Shown piece by piece: positions 1-8,327 of a stretch of DNA of 64,000 nt (position 1 is its first letter; the number at the start of each line of letters is the position of its first letter). The position numbers and the translations under genes are program-made. The notes beneath the pieces were generated by a model. The model was not told the origin of the DNA. It saw only the letters and a list, made by a program, of their open reading frames with translations, and ran no database searches. The DNA comes from Hansschlegelia beijingensis. Its GTDB lineage: Bacteria > Pseudomonadota > Alphaproteobacteria > Rhizobiales > Methylopilaceae. The stretch lies in NCBI RefSeq assembly GCF_014196425.1, contig NZ_JACIDR010000002.1:558001-622000 (forward strand), read 5' to 3'.

Positions 1-185
1 CATCGCCGCGCCACGTGCCGGCGAAGATCGTGGCCGTGACGGACATCCCGCGCACCAAATCCGGCAAGATCGTCGAGCTCGCGGTGCGCGAGGTGGTGCA
101 CGGCCGGCCGGTGAAGAACAAGGAGGCGCTCGCCAACCCGGAAGCGCTCGCGCTGTTCGAGAAGCTGGAGGCGCTGCAGGATTGA
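1..185 (+). CDS. Acetoacetyl-CoA synthetase, C-terminal fragment (5' end outside window)
   Basis: The reading frame is open from base 3 to a TGA at 183-185 and gives the last 60 residues of an acyl-adenylate-forming enzyme. It contains the C-terminal catalytic lysine signature [11 protein letters not shown], followed by [18 protein letters not shown], which is characteristic of acetoacetyl-CoA synthetase rather than acetyl-CoA synthetase. The enzyme activates acetoacetate to acetoacetyl-CoA with ATP and CoA in the cytoplasm, linking ketone-body or polyhydroxybutyrate turnover to central metabolism. Only the C-terminal lid domain is in the window. The family assignment is from motif recall. 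It converges on pncB across a short palindromic repeat. Confidence 0.8.
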   Translation, partial: SPRHVPAKIVAVTDIPRTKSGKIVELAVREVVHGRPVKNKEALANPEALALFEKLEALQD

Positions 186-232
186 TGAAGGGCGCTCACC
201 CGCAGAAGGGCAGGATCGCCTCGGGGATAGGA

Positions 233-319
233 CGTCATGGTCCGGCTTGACCGGACCATCCACGTTGAAGGCGTGCTCCACGTCCGACGCGGGTCTTCCG
301 GTCAAGCCGGAGGATGACG
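233..319. repeat. Intergenic repeat element with inverted ends, type 1
   Basis: An 87-base segment lies between the convergent acetoacetyl-CoA synthetase and pncB genes. Its ends are inverted copies: CGTCAT followed by CCGGCTTGACCGGA on the left, and TCCGGTCAAGCCGG followed by ATGACG on the right. The arms could fold into a long hairpin and could act as a bidirectional terminator. Elements with this CCGGCTTGACCGGA core are commonly dispersed in Hyphomicrobiales intergenic regions (recall, not checked here). I see only one copy in this window. Confidence 0.6.
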
Positions 320-348
320 GCGGTGGTGCGGGTGGAACGGCGACTTGC

Positions 349-1611
349 TCACGCCAGCTTCAGGAACTCCCGCCCCGCCTTCACGAGATCGAACGCCTTC
401 CACCCGCCGCTTCCGTCCGGCAGCTCGTAGCGCACGATGTCGGCCGTGGCGTAGGTCCGCGACAGGCGCGACGGCAGGAAGGAGCCGGTGCCGACGACGT
501 CGACCGGCGCCGACAGGTTGCCGAACGCGCGGCACTTCAGCGTGTCGAAGCCGGACGACGCCACGATCCGCGCCTCGTGGAAGCCGGCCTCGTCCAGCGC
601 CTTGCGGAAGTGGACGGCGGCCGCGGCCGTGACGCCGGTTCCGAACAGGAGCTTGTCGCGGACCTCGTCGGCCGACATGGCGCCGGCCTCCTCGAACTCG
701 CTGCCGGCGACCGCGAGCCGCGCGACCTCGGCGGGCGTCTTGCAGTCCGTCCAGGCCAGAAGGGTCCGGACGCTCTCGTCCCAGTCGAGCCCCTCGAGAT
801 GGCGGCCGCCATGGGTGTCCAGCCGGAAGGCGAGCCGCTTTCCCGCGCGGCCGGGGCCGTCCGGGCCGTAGAACCAGCCGCAGACGGCGAGCGCGTCCGA
901 GACCTCGCGACCGTCATAGTCGTTGAGGACGGTGTAGCTCTCCTCCTCGGGGAACTGCGCGACGTAGAGCTTGGCCGCCTCGAGGGTGGCGCTCTCGACC
1001 TCCGGATCGCGGCCGGCGGCGAGCATCCGGGCCTTGGCGTAGCCGATCAGCGAATGCGGCATCGTGCCGAGCCCCTGCGGCGTGCCGAACAGCGGCGCGG
1101 CGATGTCGGTCGAGGTGCCGACGAAGCCCTTCGCGCCCGTCAGCTGCGCAGCGCGGGAGCCTACCGCTGCGCCGTAGGAGCAGGCGAGATGCATGTCGTC
1201 GCCGGTCGTGTGGCGGGCCTCCATGGCGAGGAAGGCGGCCCCAGGCAGCGCGACGCACATCGAAAAGGCGTTCTGGGCGGACACGCAGGGGAAGCCGATC
1301 CGCTGCAGCAGCAGCGTCTCGATCGGCGACAGCGCGGCGAGCGAGCCGGCGACATAGAGCATCGGCAGCCCGGCCGTCAGCGGGGCGCCTTCCGGGACGA
1401 CGCGGGTGATCTCGAGCGGGATCGCGGCGTCGGCGGGATAGACCTGCCTCAGGAAGTCGACCGCGGGGTCGATCGCCACCACCACGTCGGTCCGCAGGAA
1501 CACCGCATAGGTCGCCCGCGCGTCGCCATGGGCGGCGAGGATCTCCGCCGTCTTCGCGAAGTACTTGTCGGTCCGCCGTGCTACGAAATCCGGACCGGGA
1601 GCGCTGGTCAT
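349..1611 (-). CDS. pncB: Nicotinate phosphoribosyltransferase
   Basis: This 420-residue cytoplasmic enzyme joins nicotinate and PRPP to make nicotinate mononucleotide in the Preiss-Handler NAD salvage route. The motifs seen are YAVFLRTDVV near the N-terminus, KGFVGTSTD and GTMPHSLIGY in the middle, and IVASSGFD and DVVGTGSFLP near the C-terminus. These form the phosphate- and PRPP-binding barrel of type II phosphoribosyltransferases. The length fits the shorter bacterial PncB forms. The ATG at 1609-1611 starts the conserved N-terminus. It is a single gene, convergent with the preceding synthetase, with fabI upstream on the same strand. Confidence 0.85.
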   Translation of the reverse strand: MTSAPGPDFVARRTDKYFAKTAEILAAHGDARATYAVFLRTDVVVAIDPAVDFLRQVYPADAAIPLEITRVVPEGAPLTAGLPMLYVAGSLAALSPIETLLLQRIGFPCVSAQNAFSMCVALPGAAFLAMEARHTTGDDMHLACSYGAAVGSRAAQLTGAKGFVGTSTDIAAPLFGTPQGLGTMPHSLIGYAKARMLAAGRDPEVESATLEAAKLYVAQFPEEESYTVLNDYDGREVSDALAVCGWFYGPDGPGRAGKRLAFRLDTHGGRHLEGLDWDESVRTLLAWTDCKTPAEVARLAVAGSEFEEAGAMSADEVRDKLLFGTGVTAAAAVHFRKALDEAGFHEARIVASSGFDTLKCRAFGNLSAPVDVVGTGSFLPSRLSRTYATADIVRYELPDGSGGWKAFDLVKAGREFLKLA

Positions 1612-1666
1612 CGCCTTGCGGGCTCCCAGAGGGCGGCCGGCCGGGCGCCGGACCGCATGGCGGGAC

Positions 1667-2494
1667 TCAGTCCTCGGCCTTGGCTTCCGCGGCGTCGATC
1701 GTCTTGAGCGCCGCCGGGTTCGGCATCGAGATGATGTTGTAGCCGGCGTCGACGAAATGGATCTCGCCGGTCACGCCGGCCGAGAGCGGCGACAGCAGGT
1801 AGAGCGCGGCGCCGCCGACGTCCTCGATCGTCACCGGCCGCCGCAGCGGCGAATGGCGGCGCTGGAAATCGTACATCAGGCGCGCGTCCGCGATGCCCGC
1901 GCCCGCAAGCGTGCGCACCGGGCCGGCGGAGATCGCGTTCACGCGGATTCCCTGCGGGCCGTAATCGGCCGCGAGATAGCGGACGCTGGCCTCGAGCGCG
2001 GCCTTGGCGACGCCCATCACGTTGTAGTTCGGCATGACGCGCGTCGCGCCGCCATAGGTCATCGTCAGCATCGAGCCGCCGGCGGGCATGATCTCCGCCG
2101 CGCGCTTGGCGAGCTCGGTGAACGAGAAGGCCGAGATCACCATCGTGCGGGAGAAGTTCTCGCGCGTGGTGTCGGCGTAGCGGCCCTTGAGCTCGTTCTT
2201 GTTCGAGAAGCCGATCGCGTGGACCAGGATGTCGAGCTCGCCCCAGCGCTCCTTGAGCGCGTCGAAGACGGCGCCGACCGAGGCGAGATCCTCGACGTCG
2301 CAGGGCAGCACGATGTCCGAGCCGAGGCTCGCCGCCAGCGGGCGCACGCGCTTGCCCAGCGCCTCGCCCTGATAGGTGAAGGCGATCTCGGCCCCCGCCT
2401 GGCTCAGCGCCTTTGCGACCCCCCAGGCGATCGAGTGGTCGTTGGCGACGCCCATGACGAGCGCGCGCTTGCCTGAAAGAAGTCCGGCGACCAT
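1667..2494 (-). CDS. fabI: Enoyl-ACP reductase (NADH) FabI
   Basis: FabI reduces trans-2-enoyl-ACP in the last step of each fatty-acid elongation cycle. The 275-residue product has the SDR-type nucleotide-binding start GKRALVMGVANDHSIAWG, Tyr147, and the FabI catalytic pair Tyr157/Lys164 with the Y-x6-K spacing that separates FabI from ordinary SDRs. The ATG at 2492-2494 is preferred because it follows a GGGGGA ribosome-binding site and gives the usual MxxGLLxGKR N-terminus. A longer in-frame extension would run into the upstream palindromic repeat. fabB lies upstream on the same strand. FabI is the target of triclosan-type inhibitors. Confidence 0.93.
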   Translation of the reverse strand: MVAGLLSGKRALVMGVANDHSIAWGVAKALSQAGAEIAFTYQGEALGKRVRPLAASLGSDIVLPCDVEDLASVGAVFDALKERWGELDILVHAIGFSNKNELKGRYADTTRENFSRTMVISAFSFTELAKRAAEIMPAGGSMLTMTYGGATRVMPNYNVMGVAKAALEASVRYLAADYGPQGIRVNAISAGPVRTLAGAGIADARLMYDFQRRHSPLRRPVTIEDVGGAALYLLSPLSAGVTGEIHFVDAGYNIISMPNPAALKTIDAAEAKAED

Positions 2495-2527
2495 GGGGTC
2501 CCCCGTGGTTTCGCCGGAGACAACCCG

Positions 2528-2630
2528 CGTCATCCCGGCCGAAGCGAAGCGGAGAGCCGGGATCGTTCTCCGGATCCGGCGGCTCGTCTGAAGACGATCC
2601 CGGGTCGGCCTAAGGCCGCCCGGGATGACG
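2528..2630. repeat. Intergenic repeat element with inverted ends, type 2, between fabB and fabI
   Basis: A 103-base element starts CGTCATCCCGG (2528-2538) and ends with its exact inverse CCGGGATGACG (2620-2630). The interior carries GAGAGCCGGGATCGTTCTC and a second inverse ACGATCCCGGG. It fills most of the fabB-fabI gap. The core CCGAAGCGAAGCGGAGAGCC is one I recall as a common dispersed intergenic repeat in GC-rich Hyphomicrobiales. In the transcript it would form a large hairpin between fabB and fabI and could tune readthrough (inference). No second copy is seen in the window. Confidence 0.65.
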
Positions 2631-2647
2631 TTCTGCGATCGGGCCCG

Positions 2648-3859
2648 TCACACCCGCTCGAACACCAGCGTGGCGTTGGTGCCGCCGAAGCCGAAGGAGT
2701 TCGACATCACGGCGTTCAGCTTCACGTCGTCCTTGCGCTCGCGCAGGATCGGCATGTCGGCGAACGCCGGGTCGAGCTCCTCGATGTTGGCGCTCTCGGC
2801 CATGAAGCCGTTCTGCATCATCAGCAGCGAGTAGATCGCCTCCTGCACGCCGGCGGCGCCGAGCGAGTGGCCGGTGAGCGACTTCGTGGCCGAGATCGGC
2901 GGGCACTTGTCGCCGAACACCGCGCGCAGCGCCTCGATCTCCTTGAGATCCCCGACCGGCGTCGAGGTCGCGTGCGGGTTGACGTAGTCGATCGGGTTCC
3001 GGGTCGTGGCCAGCGCCATCTTCATGCAGCGCATCGCGCCTTCGCCGGACGGCGCGACCATGTCGTAGCCGTCCGAGGTGGCGCCATAGCCGGTGAGCTC
3101 GGCGTAGATCTTCGCGCCGCGGGCCTTGGCGTGCTCCAGCTCCTCGAGCACCAGGACGCCGGCGCCGCCGGCGATGACGAAGCCGTCGCGGTCCTTGTCA
3201 TAGGCGCGGCTGGCGACCGCCGGGCGATCGTTGAAGCGGCTCGACATCGCGCCCATCGCGTCGAACAGGACGGACAGGGTCCAGTCCAGCTCCTCGCAGC
3301 CGCCCGCGAACATCATGTCCTGCTTGCCGAGCTGGATCTGCTCGGCGGCGTTGCCGATGCAATGCGCCGAGGTCGAGCAGGCCGACGAGATCGAGTAGTT
3401 CACGCCCTTGATCTTGAACCAGGTGGCGAGCGTGGCGGAGGCGGTCGAGGACATCGCCTTCGGCACCGCGAAGGGTCCGACGCGCTTCGGCCCCTTCTCG
3501 CGCGCGATGTCGGCGGCCTCGACGACCGTCTTCGTGGACGGGCCGCCCGATCCCATGATGATGCCGGTGCGCTCGTTGGAGATGTCGCTCTCCTCGAGGC
3601 CGGCGTCGCGGATCGCCTGATCCATGGCGACATGGTTCCAGGCCGTGCCGCCGGCGTGGAAGCGCATCGCGCGCCGGTCCACCACCTCGCTGGGATCCAG
3701 GGTCGGGGCGCCCTCGACCTGACAGCGGAAGCCGCGCTTGGCGTATTCCTCAGCGAACGAGATGCCGGACTTGGCTTCCCGCAGGGACGCCAGAACTTCC
3801 TGGGTCGAGTTTCCGATCGAGGAGACGATCCCCATCCCGGTGACGACGACGCGCTTCAC
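2648..3859 (-). CDS. fabB: Beta-ketoacyl-ACP synthase I (FabB)
   Basis: FabB condenses malonyl-ACP with acyl-ACP and is needed with FabA for the anaerobic-type unsaturated fatty-acid pathway. The 403-residue protein has the thiolase fold. The nucleophile is Cys161 in [10 protein letters not shown], and the two histidines lie in [11 protein letters not shown] and [11 protein letters not shown]. The [12 protein letters not shown] loop is near the C-terminus. The GTG start at 3857-3859 is chosen because GGAGG lies six bases upstream and the product begins [10 protein letters not shown]. It follows fabA with a 60-base gap on the same strand, so fabA-fabB form an operon, probably extending to fabI. 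Confidence 0.93.
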   Translation of the reverse strand: MKRVVVTGMGIVSSIGNSTQEVLASLREAKSGISFAEEYAKRGFRCQVEGAPTLDPSEVVDRRAMRFHAGGTAWNHVAMDQAIRDAGLEESDISNERTGIIMGSGGPSTKTVVEAADIAREKGPKRVGPFAVPKAMSSTASATLATWFKIKGVNYSISSACSTSAHCIGNAAEQIQLGKQDMMFAGGCEELDWTLSVLFDAMGAMSSRFNDRPAVASRAYDKDRDGFVIAGGAGVLVLEELEHAKARGAKIYAELTGYGATSDGYDMVAPSGEGAMRCMKMALATTRNPIDYVNPHATSTPVGDLKEIEALRAVFGDKCPPISATKSLTGHSLGAAGVQEAIYSLLMMQNGFMAESANIEELDPAFADMPILRERKDDVKLNAVMSNSFGFGGTNATLVFERV

Positions 3860-3919
3860 GTGAAGCCTCCTATGGGCCGGCCTCGCGCGGAGCGCGCCGG
3901 ACAAGATGTGTTTCCGGCT

Positions 3920-4441
3920 TCAGCCGGGCGCGGCGCCGGCCTTGAACAGGCCGACCTTCAGGTCCTTGGCCTGATAGATGGTCTCGCCATCCGCCTGCAG
4001 CCAGCCGTCGGCGATGCCGAGCACCAGCCGGCCGCGCACCACGCGCTTGAAGTCGACGCCGTAGACGACCTTCTTCACGCTCGGCAACACCTGGCCGGTG
4101 AATTTGATCTCTCCGGTCCCGAGCGCGCGGCCGCGGCCCTCGCCGCCGATCCAGCCCAGGAAGAAGCCGGTCATTTGCCACAGCGCGTCGAGCCCGAGGC
4201 AGCCGGGCATGACCGGATCGCCCTTGAAGTGGCAGTCGAAGAACCAGAGGTCCGGTTTGACGTCGAGTTCGGCGCGCACGAAGCCCTTGTCGGCCGGGCC
4301 GCCCGTCTCGGAGATCTCCGAGATGCGATCGAACATCAGCATCGGCGGCAGGGGCAGCTGCGCATTGCCCTGCCCGAACAGCTCGCCCCGCCCGCACGCG
4401 AGCAGATCCTCGTACTCGTAGCTCGACCGCCGCTCATTCAT
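3920..4441 (-). CDS. fabA: 3-hydroxydecanoyl-ACP dehydratase/isomerase FabA
   Basis: FabA dehydrates 3-hydroxydecanoyl-ACP and isomerises the trans-2 product to cis-3, the branch point to unsaturated fatty acids. The 173-residue protein has the hotdog active site His71 in [14 protein letters not shown] and Asp85 in LGLDALWQM. The ATG at 4439-4441 gives [14 protein letters not shown], matching the rhizobial N-terminus; an in-frame TTG four codons earlier is too close to the AGGAG to be favoured. fabA, fabB and fabI run in one direction away from irr, so the 230-base gap to irr probably holds divergent promoters. I could not identify a clear Irr box there. Confidence 0.93.
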   Translation of the reverse strand: MNERRSSYEYEDLLACGRGELFGQGNAQLPLPPMLMFDRISEISETGGPADKGFVRAELDVKPDLWFFDCHFKGDPVMPGCLGLDALWQMTGFFLGWIGGEGRGRALGTGEIKFTGQVLPSVKKVVYGVDFKRVVRGRLVLGIADGWLQADGETIYQAKDLKVGLFKAGAAPG

Positions 4442-4673
4442 GTAGATTTTCAATCTCCTCGCGGCGACCGCCGCCGTCCTCACGGCGCGGGTCTCCGCCC
4501 GTCGCGCGCCCTCCTAGCACACATGCCGGAGAGCCGTGAAGCGTTCCGGCGAGACGAGCGGTTGCCCCGGCTGCCGTGAAATTGTATCTTTCCGGGAAGG
4601 TTCAGGTCGTCGCCTGGCCCTCTTCTTCGCGTCTGGCGCTCAAGGCGTCGGGCTTCAGTTTGTAAGGTAGGAC

Positions 4674-5180
4674 GTGAGACCGACGATGGCCGAGCTGCCG
4701 ACCACCGCCGCCGCATCTTCCGCGCCCGCCGCCGACCGTCCGGTCGATTGCGGCCTGCGCCCGGCCCTGTGCGTCGCCCGCGACGTTGGCGGACTGCTGC
4801 GTGATTCCGGGCTGAGGCCGACGCGCCAGCGCATCGCGCTCGGTCGTCTGCTCTACGCCAAGGGCGATCGGCACGTGACGGCGGAAATCCTGCACGAAGA
4901 GGCGATGCGCGCCCGCGTGCCGGTGTCGCTCGCGACCGTCTACAACACGCTGCACCAGTTCACCGAGGTCGGCCTGCTGCGCGAGCTGGCCGTGGACGGC
5001 TCCAAGACCTGGTTCGACACCAATGTCAGCGACCACCACCACTTCCTGGTCGAGGACGACAATCGCCTGATGGACATCCCGGGCTCGAGCGTCTCGGTGG
5101 ACCGGATGCCGGACATCCCCGAGGGGATGGAGATCGCGCGGGTCGACGTGGTGGTTCGGCTGCGTCGCAAATCCGCCTGA
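4674..5180 (+). CDS. irr: Iron response regulator Irr (Fur family)
   Basis: Irr is the alphaproteobacterial global iron regulator. It represses or activates haem, iron-uptake and iron-sulfur genes and is destabilised or inactivated by haem. The 168-residue product has a Fur-type winged helix (LRPTRQRIALGRLLYA to VPVSLATVYNTLHQF) and the Irr haem-binding HHH at residues 121-123 in SDHHHFLVEDD. It has no Cys-Pro haem regulatory motif, so it resembles Rhizobium-type rather than Bradyrhizobium-type Irr. The start is a GTG at 4674 after GGTAGGAC; an ATG at 4686 is an alternative. Placement divergent from fabA-fabB is conserved in Hyphomicrobiales. Confidence 0.9.
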   Translation: MRPTMAELPTTAAASSAPAADRPVDCGLRPALCVARDVGGLLRDSGLRPTRQRIALGRLLYAKGDRHVTAEILHEEAMRARVPVSLATVYNTLHQFTEVGLLRELAVDGSKTWFDTNVSDHHHFLVEDDNRLMDIPGSSVSVDRMPDIPEGMEIARVDVVVRLRRKSA

Positions 5181-5210
5181 CCGGCGATCCGCCGGTCCTG
5201 ACTGTTTCAG

Positions 5211-5242
5211 AACGGCCGTCGCGGTCTCGCGGCGGCCGTTTT
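5211..5242 (+). terminator. Terminator after irr
   Basis: AACGGCCG at 5211-5218 pairs with CGGCCGTT at 5233-5240, followed by two more T residues. The hairpin sits in the 68-base gap between the convergent irr and SH3-protein genes and has A residues on its left flank, so it could work in both directions. Confidence 0.6.
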
Positions 5243-5248
5243 GATTCG

Positions 5249-5833
5249 TCAGTCGAACCGCTCGCCCGGATAGACGCCCCAGAGCCGCTCCTGCTCGATC
5301 CAGCCGTCGAAGCCGTCGCCCTCAACGCGGCACCAGGAGCCGTCGCAGCGGCGGACCTCGACCAGCACCTTCGGCTCGAGCCTCGCGCTGGCGCGCGCAT
5401 CCTCGGTCGCGCTGACGCGAATCGGCAGCGCCGCGTCCTTCGACCAGGGCGCCACCAGCGCGGTTCGCCGGCCGGACAGCAGGCTGTGCCACACCCAGCC
5501 TTCCGCGCCCTCCGAATCCCGGATGCGCCGCCAGTTGTCGTATTCGGCCGTGATCTCCACCGGTTCGCCGGCGCGGCGGTAGATGTAGGCAACGGGGTGT
5601 TCCTTGGTCGGGCCGCGGCGGACATAGGCCTTGCTGGCCTTGAGGCTCACATAGCGGGGCACCGGCAGGCCGGACGCCGGCCCGATCATCACCCCCGCCG
5701 CGCTCTCGCGCGCGGCCTGGGCGAGCGCCGGAGCGGGCGCCGACAGCGCGAAAGCCGCGGCCACGAGCAGCCCCGCGGCCGGCCGGAACAGAGATTTCAT
5801 CATCGGCCGCAACGCTCCGCCTTTCGTCGCCAT
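5249..5833 (-). CDS. Exported SH3-domain protein
   Basis: The 194-residue protein has a positively charged N-terminus, a hydrophobic segment (about residues 16-35, AAGLLVAAAFALSAPAPALA) and a likely signal-peptidase site after it. The mature part has two SH3-like repeats: KASKAYVRRGPTKEHPVAYIYRRAGEPVEI, ending in WVWHSLLSG, and a second one ending in DGWIEQERLWGVYPGE. This is the DUF1058/SH3_4 family typical of alphaproteobacteria, probably periplasmic and binding peptidoglycan or peptides; its exact role is unknown. The start at 5833 is uncertain, as an ATG pair near 5800-5803 would also leave an intact signal peptide. It is divergent from the dehydrogenase gene. Confidence 0.75.
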   Translation of the reverse strand: MATKGGALRPMMKSLFRPAAGLLVAAAFALSAPAPALAQAARESAAGVMIGPASGLPVPRYVSLKASKAYVRRGPTKEHPVAYIYRRAGEPVEITAEYDNWRRIRDSEGAEGWVWHSLLSGRRTALVAPWSKDAALPIRVSATEDARASARLEPKVLVEVRRCDGSWCRVEGDGFDGWIEQERLWGVYPGERFD

Positions 5834-5967
5834 ATTGCGTTCCAGGCCTTGTCTGCTAGAGACGGCCCTTCCGGCCGCCACGCGGCCATCGCTCTGCGCG
5901 AGCATCCTTCGTGAGCATTGACGAGGGATTAACCGTAAGCCCGAGCCGCCAGAAAGGTCCGCCGGCT

Positions 5968-6963
5968 ATGAAGAAGCGCCCGCTCGTCGTCGTGACGCGC
6001 CGTCTGCCGGACGTGATCGAGACGCGGATGCGCGAGTTGTTCGACGCCCGGCTCAATCACGACGATCGTGCCTTCACGTCCGAGGATCTGGTGCAGGCGG
6101 TCCGCGAGGCCGACGTGCTGGTTCCGACCGTGACCGACCGGATCGACGCCGCGCTGCTCGCCCAGGCGGGCGAGAACCTCCGGCTGATCGCGAATTTCGG
6201 CAACGGCGTCGACAACATCGACGTCCAGACCGCGAACAATCGCGGGATCACCGTCACCAACACGCCGGGCGTTCTCACCGAGGACACCGCGGACATGACG
6301 ATGGGCCTGATCCTCGCCGGCCCGCGCCGGATCACCGAGGGCGCCCGCGTCGTGCCGGACGAGCATGAATGGACCGGCTGGTCGCCGATGTGGATGCTCG
6401 GCCGGCGCATCTGGGGCAAGCGCCTCGGCATCGTCGGCATGGGGCGCATCGGCCAGGCCGTGGCCCGCCGCGCCCGCGCCTTCGGCCTGTCGATCCACTA
6501 TCACAACCGTCGCAGGCTGCCCGCGACGGTCGAGGATCAGCTCGAGGCGACGTACTGGGAGAGCCTCGACCAGATGCTGGCCCGCATGGACATCATCTCC
6601 GTCAACTGCCCGCACACGCCCGCGACCTACCATCTGCTGTCCGCCCGCCGGCTGAAGCTGCTGAAGCGCGACGCCTATGTGGTCAACACGGCGCGCGGCG
6701 AAGTGGTGGACGAGACGGCGCTCGCGCGCATGCTGGAGGCGAACGAGATCGCCGGCGCCGCGCTCGACGTGTTCGAGAACGAGCCGGCCGTGAACCCGAA
6801 GCTCGTCAAGCTCGCCCGGCAGAACAAGGTCGTGCTGCTGCCGCATCTCGGCTCGGCCACGATCGAGGGCCGCATCGACATGGGCGAGAAGGTCATCGTG
6901 AACATCAAGACCTTCATGGACGGCCACCGTCCGCCGGACCGCGTCCTGCCCTCGATGCTCTGA
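5968..6963 (+). CDS. D-2-hydroxyacid dehydrogenase (glyoxylate/hydroxypyruvate reductase-like)
   Basis: The 331-residue protein belongs to the D-isomer-specific 2-hydroxyacid dehydrogenases. It has the NAD(P)-binding motif GIVGMGRIGQAVARRARAFG, the catalytic Arg in VNTARGEVVDE, the Glu in VFENEP and the catalytic His in LLPHLGSAT. It probably interconverts glyoxylate/glycolate or hydroxypyruvate/D-glycerate in the cytoplasm. The ATG at 5968 follows AAAGG; an upstream in-frame GTG at 5911 would add 19 residues without homology-like character. The gene stands alone. Substrate is inferred from overall resemblance to rhizobial D-glycerate dehydrogenases and cannot be fixed by reading alone. Confidence 0.85.
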   Translation: MKKRPLVVVTRRLPDVIETRMRELFDARLNHDDRAFTSEDLVQAVREADVLVPTVTDRIDAALLAQAGENLRLIANFGNGVDNIDVQTANNRGITVTNTPGVLTEDTADMTMGLILAGPRRITEGARVVPDEHEWTGWSPMWMLGRRIWGKRLGIVGMGRIGQAVARRARAFGLSIHYHNRRRLPATVEDQLEATYWESLDQMLARMDIISVNCPHTPATYHLLSARRLKLLKRDAYVVNTARGEVVDETALARMLEANEIAGAALDVFENEPAVNPKLVKLARQNKVVLLPHLGSATIEGRIDMGEKVIVNIKTFMDGHRPPDRVLPSML

Positions 6964-7035
6964 ACCTTCGGGGCGATTGACTCCGCCCCTGAGTCCTGTT
7001 CTGTTCTCGTGAACATTGCAGGAACGGGGGCTTCG

Positions 7036-7389
7036 ATGCGCAGTCGGCTTGTCGGTCTCGTGCTTCTCCTCGCCGCCGGCCCCGTCGCGGCCGCGGAGCT
7101 CGTCCCGCCCAAGGACCTGCAGGCCTCCTGGTTCGACGGCAAGGCGATCTCGACGACCGGGCCGCGCGGCGGCAAGGCCACGATGACCTTTTCGGCCGAC
7201 GGCAAGGTCACCCGTACCGGCGGCCGCGCCGGCGGCGCGCGCCAGGGCACGTGGCGGCTCGACGAAGACGGCTTCTGCATGCGGCTCGGCGAGGCGAAGC
7301 GGGACGCCTGCTATCTCGCGCTCAAGAACCCCGACGGCTCGCTGCGCGTGGTGCGCAGGTCAGGCGGCGCCTTCACGTGGAGCCGCTGA
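7036..7389 (+). CDS. Small exported protein of unknown function
   Basis: A 117-residue product starts MRSRLVGLVLLLAAGPVAAAE, a clear signal peptide with an AxA cleavage site. The ATG at 7036 follows ACGGGGGC. The mature part is a small beta-rich domain with repeated Gly-Lys and Thr segments (KATMTFSADGKVTRTGGR, GTWRLDEDGFCMRL) and two cysteines about 11 residues apart that could form a disulfide. It resembles small periplasmic lipocalin-like or avidin-like proteins in pattern only. I do not recognise it. Its last 30 bases overlap the end of the convergent MoeB/ThiF-type gene. Confidence 0.7.
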   Translation: MRSRLVGLVLLLAAGPVAAAELVPPKDLQASWFDGKAISTTGPRGGKATMTFSADGKVTRTGGRAGGARQGTWRLDEDGFCMRLGEAKRDACYLALKNPDGSLRVVRRSGGAFTWSR

Positions 7390-8205
7390 GCGGCCGGGGC
7401 GCGAGGCGTGGATCGAGAGATCCGTGATGGTGGGCGCCGTGCCGGTGATCGGGTTTTCGGGGTCCCAGGCGTAGCTCAGCGTCTCGAACCGCATGGACAG
7501 CGCGTCGACGACCAGCAGCCGGCCCACGAGGCCTTCGCCGAAGCCGACGATCTCGCGGATGACCTCGATCGCCATCATCGAGCCCATCAGGCCCGCGAGC
7601 GCGCCGAGCACGCCCGCTTCAGCGCAGGCCGGCACGGTTCCGGGCGGCGGCGCCTCGGGGAACAGGCAGCGCCAGGTCGGGTTCGGGGCGCCGTCGGGCG
7701 CCGCCTCATGGGAGCGGATGGTGGTGATCGCGCCGTCGAACGTTCCGAGCGAGGCGGTGACGAGCGGCCGCCGCGCCAGCGCGCAGGCGTCCGCCACCAG
7801 ATAGCGCGTGGCGAACGAGTCCGAGCCGTCGGCCACGAGGTCGTAGGACGAGATCAGCTCGAGCGCGTTCTCGGCGTCGAGCCTGAACGGGTGCGCCTCG
7901 ACCGAGACGTTCGGGTTGATGCGCTCGACGGCCTGCGCCGCGGACTGGGTCTTGGGGCGCCCGACATCGGGGGTCGCGTGGAGAACCTGACGCTGGAGGT
8001 TGGAAAGCGACACCTCGTCGTCGTCCACCACGCCGATCGTCCCGACGCCGGCCGCCGCCAGGTAGAGGATCAGCGGCGATCCGAGCCCCCCCGCGCCGAC
8101 GACGAGCACGCGGGCGGCCTTCAGCTTCTGCTGGCCCGGCCCGCCGACGTCCCGAAGCACGATGTGACGGGCGTAGCGTTCGACTTCTTCAGGGGTGAGC
8201 GACAT
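7360..8205 (-). CDS. MoeB/ThiF/HesA-family sulfur-carrier adenylyltransferase
   Basis: The 281-residue E1-like enzyme adenylates the C-terminal Gly-Gly of a small sulfur-carrier protein (MoaD or ThiS) for molybdopterin or thiamine synthesis. The N-terminal half has the ATP site GAGGLGSPLILYLAAAGVG, Asp-Asp in VVDDDEV, and Arg in NLQRQVLH; the crossover segment is VADGSDSFATRYLVADAC. A candidate active-site Cys lies in VPACAEAGVLG. The classical CxxC zinc pairs are incomplete: only WRCLFPE is seen. MoeB is slightly likelier than ThiF from length and lack of a thi context. The start MSLTPEEVERYARHI is the conserved one. It is divergent from the TraB/GumN gene. Confidence 0.85.
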   Translation of the reverse strand: MSLTPEEVERYARHIVLRDVGGPGQQKLKAARVLVVGAGGLGSPLILYLAAAGVGTIGVVDDDEVSLSNLQRQVLHATPDVGRPKTQSAAQAVERINPNVSVEAHPFRLDAENALELISSYDLVADGSDSFATRYLVADACALARRPLVTASLGTFDGAITTIRSHEAAPDGAPNPTWRCLFPEAPPPGTVPACAEAGVLGALAGLMGSMMAIEVIREIVGFGEGLVGRLLVVDALSMRFETLSYAWDPENPITGTAPTITDLSIHASRPGRSAAPREGAA

Positions 8206-8327
8206 GGCCGCACCATAGGAGGCCCGGCGCCGCGCGCAAGCGGTTCCGGACGGGCCCGGCGGCGACGGATTAACCGGACCGGCGCCTGTTCGTGCTCTGC
8301 TCGCAAGGATTTCCCGGGACAGACCCA

